Source: Collinsella sp. BA40 (GTDB taxonomy: Bacteria > Actinomycetota > Coriobacteriia > Coriobacteriales > Coriobacteriaceae). Taken from it: a DNA stretch of 64,000 bases. Location of the stretch: NCBI RefSeq assembly GCF_008014645.1, contig NZ_VOWY01000010.1, positions 1 through 64,000 on the forward strand. Direction: 5' to 3'. A program made the position numbers and the translations under genes. Positions 53,348 through 62,631 of the stretch are shown piece by piece. Position 1 is the first letter of the stretch. Every line of letters begins with the position of its first letter. The notes under the pieces were generated by a model that had not been told where the DNA came from, did no database searches, and saw only the letters and a program-made list of their open reading frames with translations.

Positions 53348-54046
53348 ATGAGTAAGCCAAAGGCGTTTATCTTCGATTGCGATGGCACGCTGCTCGACTC
53401 CATGGGTATGTGGCTGAGCATCCAGCCCGAGCTGCTTTCTCGGTATGGGTTTAGCCTCACGCCGAAGGATTTCGCCCGCTTCGAGCATCTTTCTCTCGAG
53501 GAGGAGTGCCATGCCTATCACGATGTGTGGGGTATCGGCGAGTCGGGCGAGGCGGTGTATGCGGAGCTCGAGTCCATGTTGCGTGCGCGGTATGCAACAT
53601 CGATCCCGGCGCGTGCGGGCGTGCGCCGGTTTCTTGAGAATGCCCGTTCCGCCGGGATCCCGATGTGCATCGCAACGTCCACTCCGAAACACCTGGTGCA
53701 GATGGGGCTCGAACACAACGGCCTTGCGGGGTATTTCTCCGGCATTACCACTACGGCGGAGTCGGCGCGCCCCAAGGGCTTTCCCGATATCTACGACCTT
53801 GCGCTTGCGCGGCTGCAGGATACAGGGTGCACGGGCGCATGCGATGCAGGCGATGTTTGGGTGTTCGAGGATGCCTTGTTTGGATTGACGGGTGCGGGGG
53901 CCGGTGGCTATCGGCGCGTCGGCATCTTCGACCCGAACGGCCGGAGCGCGCGTACGGATGTGCTGGCAAACTGCGAGCTGTTCATCGATGAGTTCGACGA
54001 GCTCTCCCTTGCGGATATTCTGGCGTACGGTCAGGGGGAGTCCTGA
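53348..54046 (+). CDS. HAD-superfamily phosphatase/phosphomutase-like protein
   Basis: This 232-residue protein has the HAD fold with a helical cap. The nucleophile motif is FIFDCDGTLLDS, motif II is CIATST, the motif III lysine is in ARPKGFPDIY, and motif IV is VFEDALFGLTGA. The set matches beta-phosphoglucomutase-like and small-metabolite phosphatases; the substrate cannot be named from sequence. ATG 53348 follows AAAGGA. Its stop overlaps the start of the thiamine pyrophosphokinase gene by one base, so the pair is co-translated. A role in hydrolysing a thiamine or sugar phosphate is possible. Confidence 0.88.
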   Translation: MSKPKAFIFDCDGTLLDSMGMWLSIQPELLSRYGFSLTPKDFARFEHLSLEEECHAYHDVWGIGESGEAVYAELESMLRARYATSIPARAGVRRFLENARSAGIPMCIATSTPKHLVQMGLEHNGLAGYFSGITTTAESARPKGFPDIYDLALARLQDTGCTGACDAGDVWVFEDALFGLTGAGAGGYRRVGIFDPNGRSARTDVLANCELFIDEFDELSLADILAYGQGES

Positions 54047-54717
54047 TGCGCGTGCTGGTGGCTGGTGGCTCCCCAGAGCGCGCTTCTATCGGGCTACTTC
54101 GAAAAGCGGCTTGCGGATGTGACGCTATCGTGGCCGTCGACGGCGGGATGGATGCTTTACGTGCTGCGGGCTTGCGACCGCAGCTGTTTTGCGGAGACGT
54201 TGATTCATCCAGCCCGGCTATCGCTGCGGCTATTGATTCCGGCGATGCTTCGTCTTTCGTTTTGGATGGTGTGCGCTGCGAGATCGAGCGGTATAACCCG
54301 CATAAGGATGCAACCGATCTCGACCTCGCCTTGCGCGCAATCGAAAGCCGATATGGTGCCGTCGATATCGTCGCGACCTGCCTATCTGGCGGGCGACCCG
54401 ACCATATGCTGGCGGCACTCGGACGCCTGTGCGCCTGGCCGGGTTCCGTCGAGCTGCGCGAAGACGGGTTCATCGGGCGCATCCTGCACGCCGGCGATAC
54501 CTGGGATGTGGGTCCGTACCGCGGCTGCCGTTTCTCCTTCGTGCCCTTGAGCTGCGGCTGCGTGGTGTCGGAATCGCGTATGCGCTGGGAGCTCGATCAT
54601 GTGCCGCTGCCGCTCCTGAGCGATCGCGGCATATCCAACGAGCTTGATTTTCCTGACGGCAGCATCGCGTGCCATGCGGGAACGCTGGGCGCATGGGTCT
54701 TCATCGACATGCGTTAG
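54046..54717 (+). CDS. thiN: thiamine pyrophosphokinase
   Basis: This 223-residue enzyme converts thiamine to thiamine pyrophosphate with ATP. Family features are AVDGGMDAL, LFCGDVDSSSP, the HKDATDLDLAL motif, SGGRPDHMLA and the C-terminal SDRGISNEL segment, in the right order. The ATG overlaps the stop of the HAD gene (TGATG). TPP is needed by pyruvate-handling enzymes of a fermenter. A terminator-like hairpin follows. Confidence 0.9.
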   Translation: MRVLVAGGSPERASIGLLRKAACGCDAIVAVDGGMDALRAAGLRPQLFCGDVDSSSPAIAAAIDSGDASSFVLDGVRCEIERYNPHKDATDLDLALRAIESRYGAVDIVATCLSGGRPDHMLAALGRLCAWPGSVELREDGFIGRILHAGDTWDVGPYRGCRFSFVPLSCGCVVSESRMRWELDHVPLPLLSDRGISNELDFPDGSIACHAGTLGAWVFIDMR

Positions 54718-54743
54718 CGCGCTCGGAAAACTGCTGAAACAAC

Positions 54744-54779
54744 GAGTGCCCCGACAAGACGATGCTTGCCGGGGCACTC
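54744..54779. terminator. bidirectional terminator between thiN and the APH-like gene
   Basis: GAGTGCCCC (54744-54752) and GGGGCACTC (54771-54779) pair perfectly, with an inner CAAG/CTTG extension. T-rich tails are modest on both sides (CTTCAG plus, GTTGTTTC minus). The two genes converge here. Confidence 0.65.
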
Positions 54780-54815
54780 TTCAGTAGCCTCTGTGCGCTA
54801 AGGGTGCGGTCGGGC

Positions 54816-55580
54816 TTACTGGTAGTCTACGACGTCGATCCAGCTCAGCAGGAACTCGGCATCCTGATCGGCGCGGCTGCGAGCGAGCTCGGACGCGGCG
54901 ACGATGGACATCCAGCGGCGGACGATCTGCATGGGAACGTCGGCGCGATCGCAGTAGAGCTCGAGGTAGGCCTCGGCCTGCTGCTTATCTTCGAGCGCGA
55001 AGAGCAGGTAGGTCATGGCAGCGTCGGCGGCAGGGGAGCCCTGAGTCGCATGGGCCCAGTCGCAGACGTAGAGGCTGCCGTCCTCGCCAACGATGACGTT
55101 GGTGGGGTTGAAGTCGCCGTGGCAGACGTGGAACTCCTTCTTCATGCCGTCCAGGCGCTCCATGAGGTTGTAGCGCGTGGTGGCATTGATCTCTGTAAGG
55201 CCATTGATCATGCGGGCGTACTTATCGCGCTGGCGGTTGAGCAGGGGAGCCTGGAAGCCGTGAATCTCGATCTGCAGGTCGACGAACTGCTCGAGATACT
55301 CGTAGAAGCGGCTGGGATCCTCGGCCATCTTCTCGGCCAGGGTCACGCCGGGGACCTTTTCGGTGAGGATGCCCCAGCCCTCGCCGGCGACCTCGGAAAC
55401 CTCGAGGGCCTTGGGAGAGCGAATGCCCGTCTCGTTGATACGGGCGAGGTTAAGTGCCTCGTTGAAAACATCGGAGACGGGCTTGGCGGCGTTGAACACC
55501 TTAGCCATCTTGTCACCGAGGTCATATACCTTCTTGTTGCCGCGCTCGGCGACGAGGGTCTTGGAATCGGGAAGAATCAT
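54816..55580 (-). CDS. APH/choline-kinase-like phosphotransferase
   Basis: This 254-residue protein belongs to the protein-kinase-like phosphotransferase fold. The catalytic loop is CHGDFNPTNVIV and the metal-binding aspartate follows in YVCDWAHAT. The N-terminal lobe shows the kinase lysine in KMAKVF. The family includes aminoglycoside, choline and fructosamine kinases; nothing here points to antibiotic resistance, and a small-molecule kinase is the cautious call. It lies 111 bases downstream of adhE on the same strand with its own ribosome site, so it may be co-transcribed. Confidence 0.8.
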   Translation of the reverse strand: MILPDSKTLVAERGNKKVYDLGDKMAKVFNAAKPVSDVFNEALNLARINETGIRSPKALEVSEVAGEGWGILTEKVPGVTLAEKMAEDPSRFYEYLEQFVDLQIEIHGFQAPLLNRQRDKYARMINGLTEINATTRYNLMERLDGMKKEFHVCHGDFNPTNVIVGEDGSLYVCDWAHATQGSPAADAAMTYLLFALEDKQQAEAYLELYCDRADVPMQIVRRWMSIVAASELARSRADQDAEFLLSWIDVVDYQ

Positions 55581-55691
55581 GGCGCTTCCATCCTTTCTGT
55601 AGGTTTTGCACCATCGTAATGCGTCCGAAGCCGCCGCCTCGTGCGGAATAGCTCAGCGGCGGCATTCGGACGGTGGATACCCAAGGGAGGT

Positions 55692-58337
55692 TTAGACCTC
55701 GTAGGACTGCGGCTCGCGACCGTAGTATGCATCGAGGAAGAGCTCCTTGATCTCGCTCATAAGCGGGTAGCGCGGGTTGGCGCCGGTGCACTGGTCGTTG
55801 AAGGCCTGCTCGACCATGTCGTCGAGGGTGTCGAGGAAGTACTGCTCGTCAACACCGTAGTCGGCGATCGTCTTCTTCACGCCGATGGTCTCCTTGAGCT
55901 CCTCGAGCGCGGTGACAAAGTTCTCGAAGACCTCCTTGTCGTCCTTGCCCTGGATGCCGGCGTAGCGGGCGAGCTCGGCGTAGTTGTGCAGAGCGTTGGG
56001 ATAGGGGTACTGGGAGAAGGTGCCCATCTTGACCGGGGCCTCGGCGGCGTTGTAGCGCATGACGCGAGTAAGGATGATCGCGTTGGCGATGCCATGGGGC
56101 AGGTGATGGAAGGCGCCAAGCTTGTGGGCCATGGAGTGGTTGAGGCCCAAGAAGGCGTTGGCGAATGCCATGCCGGCCATGCAGGAGGCGTTATGCATCT
56201 CCTCGCGGGCGTGCGGGTCCTTGGCTCCGTTCTCGTATGCGGAGGGCAGGTTCTCGAAGACCAGCTTGACGGCCTTCATGGACAGGCCCTGGGTGTAGTC
56301 GGAAGCCATGATGGAGACGTAGGACTCGATGGCATGGGTCATGACGTCGATGCCGGATGCAGCGGTCAGGCCGCGCGGCGCGGTCATGGCATTGTCGACG
56401 TCGACGATGGCCATGTTGGGCAGCAGCGCGTAATCGGCGAGCGGCCACTTGATGCCGGTGTCCTTGTCGGTGATGATGGCGAACGGCGTGACCTCGGAGC
56501 CGGTGCCCGAAGACGTGGGCACGGCGACGAAGTAGGCCTTCTTGCCCATCTCGGGGAAGGTGAAGATACGCTTGCGGATATCCATGAAGTCCATGGCCAT
56601 ATCCTCGAAGTTGCACTCGGGGTGCTCGTACATCATCCACATGATCTTGCCGGCGTCCATGGCGGAGCCGCCGCCGACGGCGATGATGACGTCAGGCTCG
56701 AAGAGAGCCATCTGGGCGGCGCCGCGGCGAGCGCACTGCAGCGAGGGATCGGGCTCGACGTCATAGAAGCAGTCGTGGGCGATACCCATCTCGTCGAGCT
56801 TGGCCTCGATGGCGCGGGTGTTGCCATTCTTGAAGAGGAACTGGTCGGTAACGATGAAGGCACGCTTCTTGCCCATGATGGTGCCGAGCTCGTCGAGGGC
56901 GACGGGCGTGCAGCCCTTCTTGAAGTAGACCTTCTCGGGAGCCCTGAACCAGAGCATGTTCTCGCGGCGCTCGGCCACGGTCTTAACGTTCAGCAAGTGC
57001 TTCACCCCTACGTTCTCGGAAACGGAGTTGCCACCCCAGGAGCCGCAGCCCAGCGTGAGGGAGGGCTTCATGCCAAAGTTGTACAGGTCGCCGATGCCGC
57101 CCTGCGAAGAGGGGGTGTTGATGACGATGCGGCACGCCTTCATCGTGTTCTCGAACAGGGCGATCTTATCGCTCTGAGCCGGGTGCACGTACAGCGAGGC
57201 GGTGTGGCCCGGGCCGCCGGCGAGGACCAAGTGCTCGGCCTTGTCCACGGCCTCCTGGAAGTCCTTGGCATGGTACATGGCGAGGACGGGAGAAAGCTTC
57301 TCGTGGGAGAACTCCTCCTTCTCGGGATCGGTGGACTCGACCTCGGCGATGAGGATCTTGGTCTTAGCGGGAACCTCGATGCCTGCGAGCTCGGCGATCT
57401 TAGCGGCGGGCATGCCGGGGATGCGGTGGTCAAGGGCGCCGTTCTTGAACATGGCCTCGCGCAGGGCCTCCATCTCGGCGCCCTTCTTCACGAAGTAGCA
57501 GCCGCGGCGAGCGAACTCTGCCTTGACCTCGTCATAAATGGTGTCGATAACGGTTACGGACTGCTCGGAGGCGCAGATCATGCCGTTGTCGAAGGTCTTG
57601 GAATGGATGATGGAGTTGACGGCGAGCTTGATGTCGGCGGAATCGTCCAGGACGACGGGCGTGTTGCCGGCGCCGACGCCCAGTGCGGGCTTGCCGGAGG
57701 AGTATGCAGCCTTGACCATGCCAGGACCGCCGGTGGCCAGGATGATGTCGACGTCGCGCATGACCATGTTGGTGAGGTCGATGGAGGGGACGTCCACCCA
57801 ACCGATGATCTCCTCGGGAGCGCCGGCCTTGACGGCGGCGTCGAGAACCAGCTTGGCTGCGGCGATGGTGCACTTGGCGGCTGCCGGATGCGGGCTGATG
57901 ATGATGGCGTTGCGCGTCTTCAAGGAGATAAGGCACTTGAAGATGGCGGTAGAAGTGGGGTTGGTGGTGGGGATAACGGCACCGACGAGGCCGATGGGCT
58001 CGGCGATCTTGGTGATGCCGAGAGCTTCATCGCGCTCAACGACGCCGCAGGTCTTGGTGTCCTTATAGGCGTTGTAGATGTACTCGGCGGCGTAGTGATT
58101 CTTGATCACCTTGTCCTCGAGGATACCGCGACCGGTCTCCTCGACGGCCATGCGGGCCAGCGGAATGCGGGCCTTATTGGCTGCCATGGCTGCCTCGTAG
58201 AAGATTTTGTCTACCTGTTCCTGCGAGAACGTAGCAAAAATCCCCTGGGCCTCACGCATGCGCGCAAGCTTGGCCTCAAGGGACTCGACGGAATCTACGA
58301 TCTGGGGTGCAGGGGTAACGACAGGTTTCTTTGCCAT
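55692..58337 (-). CDS. adhE: bifunctional acetaldehyde-CoA/alcohol dehydrogenase AdhE
   Basis: This 881-residue fermentative enzyme reduces acetyl-CoA to acetaldehyde and then ethanol, regenerating two NAD+. The N-terminal aldehyde dehydrogenase half (about 1-440) has the catalytic cysteine in NGMICASEQSV and the cofactor loop GVGAGNTPVV. The C-terminal iron-dependent alcohol dehydrogenase half has GGGSAMDAGK, TSSGTGSEVTPF and the iron-ligand histidines in GLNHSMAHKLGAFHHLPHG. The start ATG 58337 has AAGGAG upstream. Such proteins usually assemble into helical spirosomes. The upstream region holds a perfect 12-bp palindrome that may bind a regulator. Confidence 0.97.
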   Translation of the reverse strand: MAKKPVVTPAPQIVDSVESLEAKLARMREAQGIFATFSQEQVDKIFYEAAMAANKARIPLARMAVEETGRGILEDKVIKNHYAAEYIYNAYKDTKTCGVVERDEALGITKIAEPIGLVGAVIPTTNPTSTAIFKCLISLKTRNAIIISPHPAAAKCTIAAAKLVLDAAVKAGAPEEIIGWVDVPSIDLTNMVMRDVDIILATGGPGMVKAAYSSGKPALGVGAGNTPVVLDDSADIKLAVNSIIHSKTFDNGMICASEQSVTVIDTIYDEVKAEFARRGCYFVKKGAEMEALREAMFKNGALDHRIPGMPAAKIAELAGIEVPAKTKILIAEVESTDPEKEEFSHEKLSPVLAMYHAKDFQEAVDKAEHLVLAGGPGHTASLYVHPAQSDKIALFENTMKACRIVINTPSSQGGIGDLYNFGMKPSLTLGCGSWGGNSVSENVGVKHLLNVKTVAERRENMLWFRAPEKVYFKKGCTPVALDELGTIMGKKRAFIVTDQFLFKNGNTRAIEAKLDEMGIAHDCFYDVEPDPSLQCARRGAAQMALFEPDVIIAVGGGSAMDAGKIMWMMYEHPECNFEDMAMDFMDIRKRIFTFPEMGKKAYFVAVPTSSGTGSEVTPFAIITDKDTGIKWPLADYALLPNMAIVDVDNAMTAPRGLTAASGIDVMTHAIESYVSIMASDYTQGLSMKAVKLVFENLPSAYENGAKDPHAREEMHNASCMAGMAFANAFLGLNHSMAHKLGAFHHLPHGIANAIILTRVMRYNAAEAPVKMGTFSQYPYPNALHNYAELARYAGIQGKDDKEVFENFVTALEELKETIGVKKTIADYGVDEQYFLDTLDDMVEQAFNDQCTGANPRYPLMSEIKELFLDAYYGREPQSYEV

Positions 58338-58429
58338 TCTGCTCTCCTTAAGCGGTGGCCTTACCCAACAAGACGCATCATAGCAAGCTCCTTCGTAAAA
58401 TCGAGTGGGAAAGCGAAATTTGTAATCAA

Positions 58430-58441
58430 TGAAACGTTTCA
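58430..58441. promoter_or_regulatory. palindromic operator candidate upstream of adhE
   Basis: TGAAACGTTTCA is a perfect 12-bp palindrome about 95 bases upstream of the adhE start, flanked by AT-rich sequence. It resembles LacI/GalR-family or cre-like half-sites more than the TTGTGA half-sites of Rex. Confidence 0.5.
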
Positions 58442-58559
58442 AAACACAAAGAGTACCTAATTCTTGTCTCGCTGGATCGAAAGATTAGGGTGCGCTAACG
58501 TTTACATGGTCCTTACGACCTCGTATTTCTTTTCAGGTGCGTCTGGAAGAAGCTAGATT

Positions 58560-59040
58560 AGTCTCTATACAGTTTAAACGCTTCAATATTCGTATGTGAC
58601 AACTCTCTGGTAGCACCTCTCGGTGCCTGGAGGCCTCTGATTATTTGGGATAAGCTTGCTCGACGTCGTTGCGATCGTGGCCAGAGGGGATTCGGCCCAT
58701 GGTTCACGTCGATCAATTCGGGGGATACGGGGGTGGGGTGGGACGGCGTGCTGGTCCGTCGCCGGAGGGTCGCGGTATCTGGTTTCAATGCCCTTGCGAG
58801 AGGGTCGTCCTTTGGAGCTCATTGCGACTTGCGTATTCGTCCTCGCGATGGGTGCCGTCGAATCAAGGCCGGCTTCTATACGACGGGAGCCTCGGATGAC
58901 GACCGGCACACTCGTTATCCGGTTCCGCTCCATACGCTAGGGAGCGTTGACGTGGGTCCGGAAGTGTTATGTACAGGTGCGCCGTCTGTTATGTACAGGC
59001 GCGACGTTGTTTTCTACATGTGTGCGACAAGCTGGTTCCA
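58560..59040. other. intergenic region between adhE and rpmB with a tandem TGTTATGTACAGG repeat
   Basis: I see no convincing gene in this stretch; the open frames around 58656-58940 on the plus strand lack ribosome sites and family motifs. At its right end TGTTATGTACAGG occurs twice, at 58965-58977 and 58987-58999, in the same orientation and 22 bases apart (two helical turns). CTACATGTGTG follows at about 59014. Direct repeats on one face of the helix suggest a protein-binding site or a remnant of a larger repeat. Confidence 0.5.
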
Positions 59041-59046
59041 TAAAAA

Positions 59047-59072
59047 AGCACCCCCGATCAGTCGGGGGTGCT
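59047..59072 (-). terminator. intrinsic terminator of rpmB
   Basis: AGCACCCCCGA (59047-59057) pairs with TCGGGGGTGCT (59062-59072); on the minus strand a run of six T residues follows. Confidence 0.9.
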
Positions 59073-59112
59073 TCATGCTTGCAAGCTAACGTTTGTCCAA
59101 AAAGGGTAGACC

Positions 59113-59301
59113 TTAGGAACGAGCCACCTTGGCGGCCTTGAGGCAGCTGGTGCAGACGTTCATCTTGCGACGGGTACCGTTGACAACGACGTACACGCGC
59201 TGGATGTTCGGACGGAACGTACGGTTGGTGACGCGGTGAGAGTGGCTGATGGAGCGACCAGCAACGGGGTGCTTACCGCAGATTTCGCAAACTTTGGACA
59301 T
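59113..59301 (-). CDS. rpmB: 50S ribosomal protein L28
   Basis: This 62-residue protein is L28 of the large ribosomal subunit. It starts MSKVCEICGKHPVAGRSISH, has the internal NRTFRPNIQRV segment and a second cysteine pair (NVCTSC), giving the zinc-binding (C+) form. The ATG at 59301 follows AAGGAGGG. It is monocistronic, with its own terminator. Confidence 0.96.
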   Translation of the reverse strand: MSKVCEICGKHPVAGRSISHSHRVTNRTFRPNIQRVYVVVNGTRRKMNVCTSCLKAAKVARS

Positions 59302-59570
59302 TTCTTTGACCCTCCTTGGGGCGGCTTGGTTCGATGCCGCGTGAACAAACAGCAATGGACTATAACACAGGTTGAAAGCCGTGTGCGCAATCTCCATATT
59401 ACGCCGCTACTTTTTTCTGTGTTGTCGAGCAGAGCTCGTGGTTCGTGGGTCTCCTATTATCGCGCCGCGCACCTGCTGTTGCAAGGTCGCTTGCACCGCG
59501 GGGCTGTCGTACATATTTTGTAAATACTTTCCTTTCAAAAATCTCCCGCAACGCCACCTACCAAGATGTG

Positions 59571-59691
59571 TATACTCTTATGAGACCTTTAAGCGCGTAC
59601 GAGATACCGCAAGGATACATATATCTCATCGATTGATGGTGATCTTGCTTGGTGATGTCTCGTCCGCATAGCGGTCGGGCATTATTTTTTT
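59571..59691 (+). promoter_or_regulatory. pyr operon leader with candidate attenuator
   Basis: A -10 box TATACT lies at 59571-59576, with no clear -35. Downstream, GAGATA/TATCTC can pair (about 59608-59634). A terminator-like hairpin (ATGTCT/GGGCAT plus CCGC/GCGG, 59656-59682) is followed by seven T residues at 59685-59691, 43 bases before the pyrR ATG. The wobble pairs form only in the plus-strand RNA. This fits transcription attenuation by PyrR, but I could not find the Bacillus-type PyrR-binding loop. Confidence 0.5.
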
Positions 59692-59722
59692 GCACCTGCG
59701 ATACCGTTTGTGCAATGGCTAG

Positions 59723-60319
<597 letters not shown>

Positions 60320-60322
60320 CCA

Positions 60323-61267
60323 GTGTTCAACAATCACAAGCACCTTATCGACATCTCGGAGTATTCCGATTCCGAGCTCATGACGATCCTCCAGACCGCT
60401 AAGGCGTTCTCCGAGGTCAACGAGCGCGCTATCAAGAAGGTCCCCACCCTCAAGGGCAAGACCATCGTCAACATGTTCAACGAGCCGTCCACGCGTACCC
60501 GCAGCTCCTTCGAGCTCGCCGAGAAGCGCCTGTCGGCCGATACGCTCAACTTCGGCGGCTCCTCCACCTCCACGGTGAAGGGCGAGAGCCTCATCGACAC
60601 CGTTATGACGCTCGACGCCTACAAGATCGACTGCATCGTCGTACGCGACAAGCATGCGGGCGCTCCCTACATCGTGTCCCAGGCCAGCCCCGCCGTCGTC
60701 ATCGACGCCGGCGACGGCAAGCACGGCCATCCCACCCAGGCTTTGCTCGACCTGTACTCCATCTGGGAGCGCAAGGGCAGCTTCGATGGTCTGAAGGTCG
60801 GCGTCGTGGGCGATATCGGCCACTCCCGTGTCTGCGGCTCCCTCATCCCCGCGCTCAAGATCATGGGCGCCGAGGTCACGGCCGTGGGCCCCAACACCCT
60901 CATGCCGCCCCGTCCCGACATCCTGGGTGCCGACCACGTGTCCAACAGCCTCGATGATGTCCTGCCCGATCTGGACGTCGTCTACATGCTGCGCATCCAG
61001 CGCGAGCGCCTCGAGGGCGCGCCGTTCCCGAGCGAGCGCGAGTACCACCAGCTCTACGGTCTCACCAAGGCCCGCGAGCGCCTCATGAGGCCCGACGCGA
61101 TCGTGTGCCACCCCGGCCCGATCAACCGCGGCGTGGAGTTCGACTCCTACATGCCCGATCATCCGGAGCGCTCCGTCATCCTCGACCAGGTGTACGCCGG
61201 TATCTGCGTGCGCATGGCTGCCCTGTATCTGCTGCTTGGAGGTGCCGATAATGGCCTTGCTTCTTAA
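60323..61267 (+). CDS. pyrB: aspartate carbamoyltransferase catalytic subunit
   Basis: This 314-residue enzyme makes carbamoyl-aspartate, the first committed step of pyrimidine synthesis. The carbamoyl-phosphate motif is FNEPSTRTRSSFELA, with GHPTQALLDL and CHPGPINRGVE also in place. It starts at GTG 60323 behind GGAGGCGAG. No pyrI regulatory subunit follows, so the enzyme is probably the unregulated trimer type, with control falling to PyrR. It overlaps pyrC by 17 bases. Confidence 0.95.
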   Translation: MFNNHKHLIDISEYSDSELMTILQTAKAFSEVNERAIKKVPTLKGKTIVNMFNEPSTRTRSSFELAEKRLSADTLNFGGSSTSTVKGESLIDTVMTLDAYKIDCIVVRDKHAGAPYIVSQASPAVVIDAGDGKHGHPTQALLDLYSIWERKGSFDGLKVGVVGDIGHSRVCGSLIPALKIMGAEVTAVGPNTLMPPRPDILGADHVSNSLDDVLPDLDVVYMLRIQRERLEGAPFPSEREYHQLYGLTKARERLMRPDAIVCHPGPINRGVEFDSYMPDHPERSVILDQVYAGICVRMAALYLLLGGADNGLAS

Positions 61268-62540
61268 GAATGCCCACGTCGTCGACCCGTCCGTCGAGCT
61301 CGATGGCGTGATGGACGTCCTCGTCGAGGACGACAAGATCGCCGCCGTCGGCGAGAACCTGAGTGCCGAGGGCGCCGAGGTCGTCGACCTGTCCGGTAAG
61401 TATCTCGTCCCCGGCCTGGTGGACATGCATGTCCACCTGCGCGAGCCGGGCTTCGAGGCTAAGGGCGACATCGAGTCCGAGACCGCCGCTGCCGCTAAGG
61501 GCGGCTTCACCGGCGTGTGCTCTATGCCCAACACCAACCCTGTTACCGACAACGGCGTCGTGGTCGAGTACATCAAGTCCGTCGCTGCCGCCAAGGGCCA
61601 TTGCCGCGTGTACCCCTCCGGCGCCATGACCCGTGGCCTCAAGGGCGAGATCATCTCCGAGATGGGCAACATGGTCGAGCACGGCTGCGTCGCCTTCACT
61701 GATGACGGCCATGGCATCCAGGGCGCCGGCATGCTTCGCCGCGCCATGGACTACGGCCAGATGTTCGGCAAGGTCTTCATGAGCCACTGCCAGGACAACG
61801 ACCTGGTCGGCGACGGCCAGATCAACGAGGGCGCCGTTTCCACCCGCCTCGGCCTGCTCGGCTGGCCGGCGGAGGGCGAGGAGCTCCAGATCATGCGAGA
61901 TATCATGATCGCCGAGCTCGCCGGTGCCAAGCTGCACATCCAGCACATCTCCACCGCCCGCGGCCTCGAGATGGTCCGCGCCGCCAAGGCCAAGGGCCTG
62001 CCCGTGACCTGCGAGGCCACCCCGCACCACCTGTTCCTCACCGAGGACGCCATCGACGGGACCTACAACACCTGCTTCAAGGTGAACCCGCCGCTGCGCA
62101 CCGCTGCGGACGCCGAGGCGCTCATCGCCGGCGTCATCGACGGCACGGTCGATACCATCGCCACCGATCATGCGCCGCACTCCGACTGGGAGAAGTCCCG
62201 CGAGTTCGAGCTCGCCCCGTTCGGCATGACCGGCCTCGAGACCGCGCTCGGTCTCGTGATCACCAACCTGGTCAAGACCGGCAAGATCAGCTTCGGTCGC
62301 ATGGTCGAGCTCATGGCTATCGAGCCCCGCAAGATTCTCGGTCTGGACCAGGTCCAGATCGCAGCAGGCTTCGTTGCCGACCTCACCGTCTTCGACGCCG
62401 ACCAGGTCTGGACCGTCTCCGATGGCGATTTCGCCAGCCATGCCAAGAACTCCGGCTTCAAGGGAGCCGAGCTCACGGGCCGCGCCACCGATGTATTCGT
62501 GGGCGGCAAGCAGACCCTCAAGGACGGCTGCGTCCTGTAA
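61251..62540 (+). CDS. pyrC: dihydroorotase
   Basis: This 429-residue amidohydrolase cyclises carbamoyl-aspartate to dihydroorotate. It is the long class I form: metal-binding DMHVHLREPGFE, SMPNTNPVTDN, HCQDNDL, HIQHIST and the ATDHAPHS motif are visible. I start it at ATG 61251, which has GGAGG eight bases upstream inside the end of pyrB; an in-frame TTG five codons earlier lies on that ribosome site. The overlap indicates translational coupling with pyrB. Confidence 0.95.
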   Translation: MALLLKNAHVVDPSVELDGVMDVLVEDDKIAAVGENLSAEGAEVVDLSGKYLVPGLVDMHVHLREPGFEAKGDIESETAAAAKGGFTGVCSMPNTNPVTDNGVVVEYIKSVAAAKGHCRVYPSGAMTRGLKGEIISEMGNMVEHGCVAFTDDGHGIQGAGMLRRAMDYGQMFGKVFMSHCQDNDLVGDGQINEGAVSTRLGLLGWPAEGEELQIMRDIMIAELAGAKLHIQHISTARGLEMVRAAKAKGLPVTCEATPHHLFLTEDAIDGTYNTCFKVNPPLRTAADAEALIAGVIDGTVDTIATDHAPHSDWEKSREFELAPFGMTGLETALGLVITNLVKTGKISFGRMVELMAIEPRKILGLDQVQIAAGFVADLTVFDADQVWTVSDGDFASHAKNSGFKGAELTGRATDVFVGGKQTLKDGCVL

Positions 62541-62564
62541 AGTTTGCTAAGATAGCAAGAAGCG

Positions 62565-62599
62565 TAAGGCCGTGTCCCGCACCAGCGCGCACGGCCTTA
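62565..62599 (+). repeat. hairpin between pyrC and pyrK
   Basis: TAAGGCCGTG (62565-62574) pairs perfectly with CACGGCCTTA (62590-62599), preceded by a small TTGCT/AGCAA stem at 62544-62558. No T-run follows, so it is at most a partial terminator within the operon. Confidence 0.6.
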
Positions 62600-62631
62600 T
62601 CTGTATCCATACGGTCAGGTAAGGAGTGCCT

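Noticed and set aside
54816-55580. Aminoglycoside resistance gene
   Set aside because: Only the general APH/choline kinase fold is visible; no subfamily motif or resistance context supports an antibiotic substrate.
55641-58460. A 939-codon open frame on the plus strand antisense to adhE, and similar long antisense frames over ptsI, cca and the ABC genes
   Set aside because: They mirror GC-rich genes with strong codon bias, have no ribosome sites or recognisable domains, and are low-complexity (Val/Gly/Leu/Asp or Arg/Ala). The opposite strand encodes clear families.
58656-58940. Hypothetical protein of 94 codons between adhE and rpmB
   Set aside because: Several overlapping frames of similar length exist in all phases, none with a ribosome site. 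This is expected by chance in GC-rich sequence.
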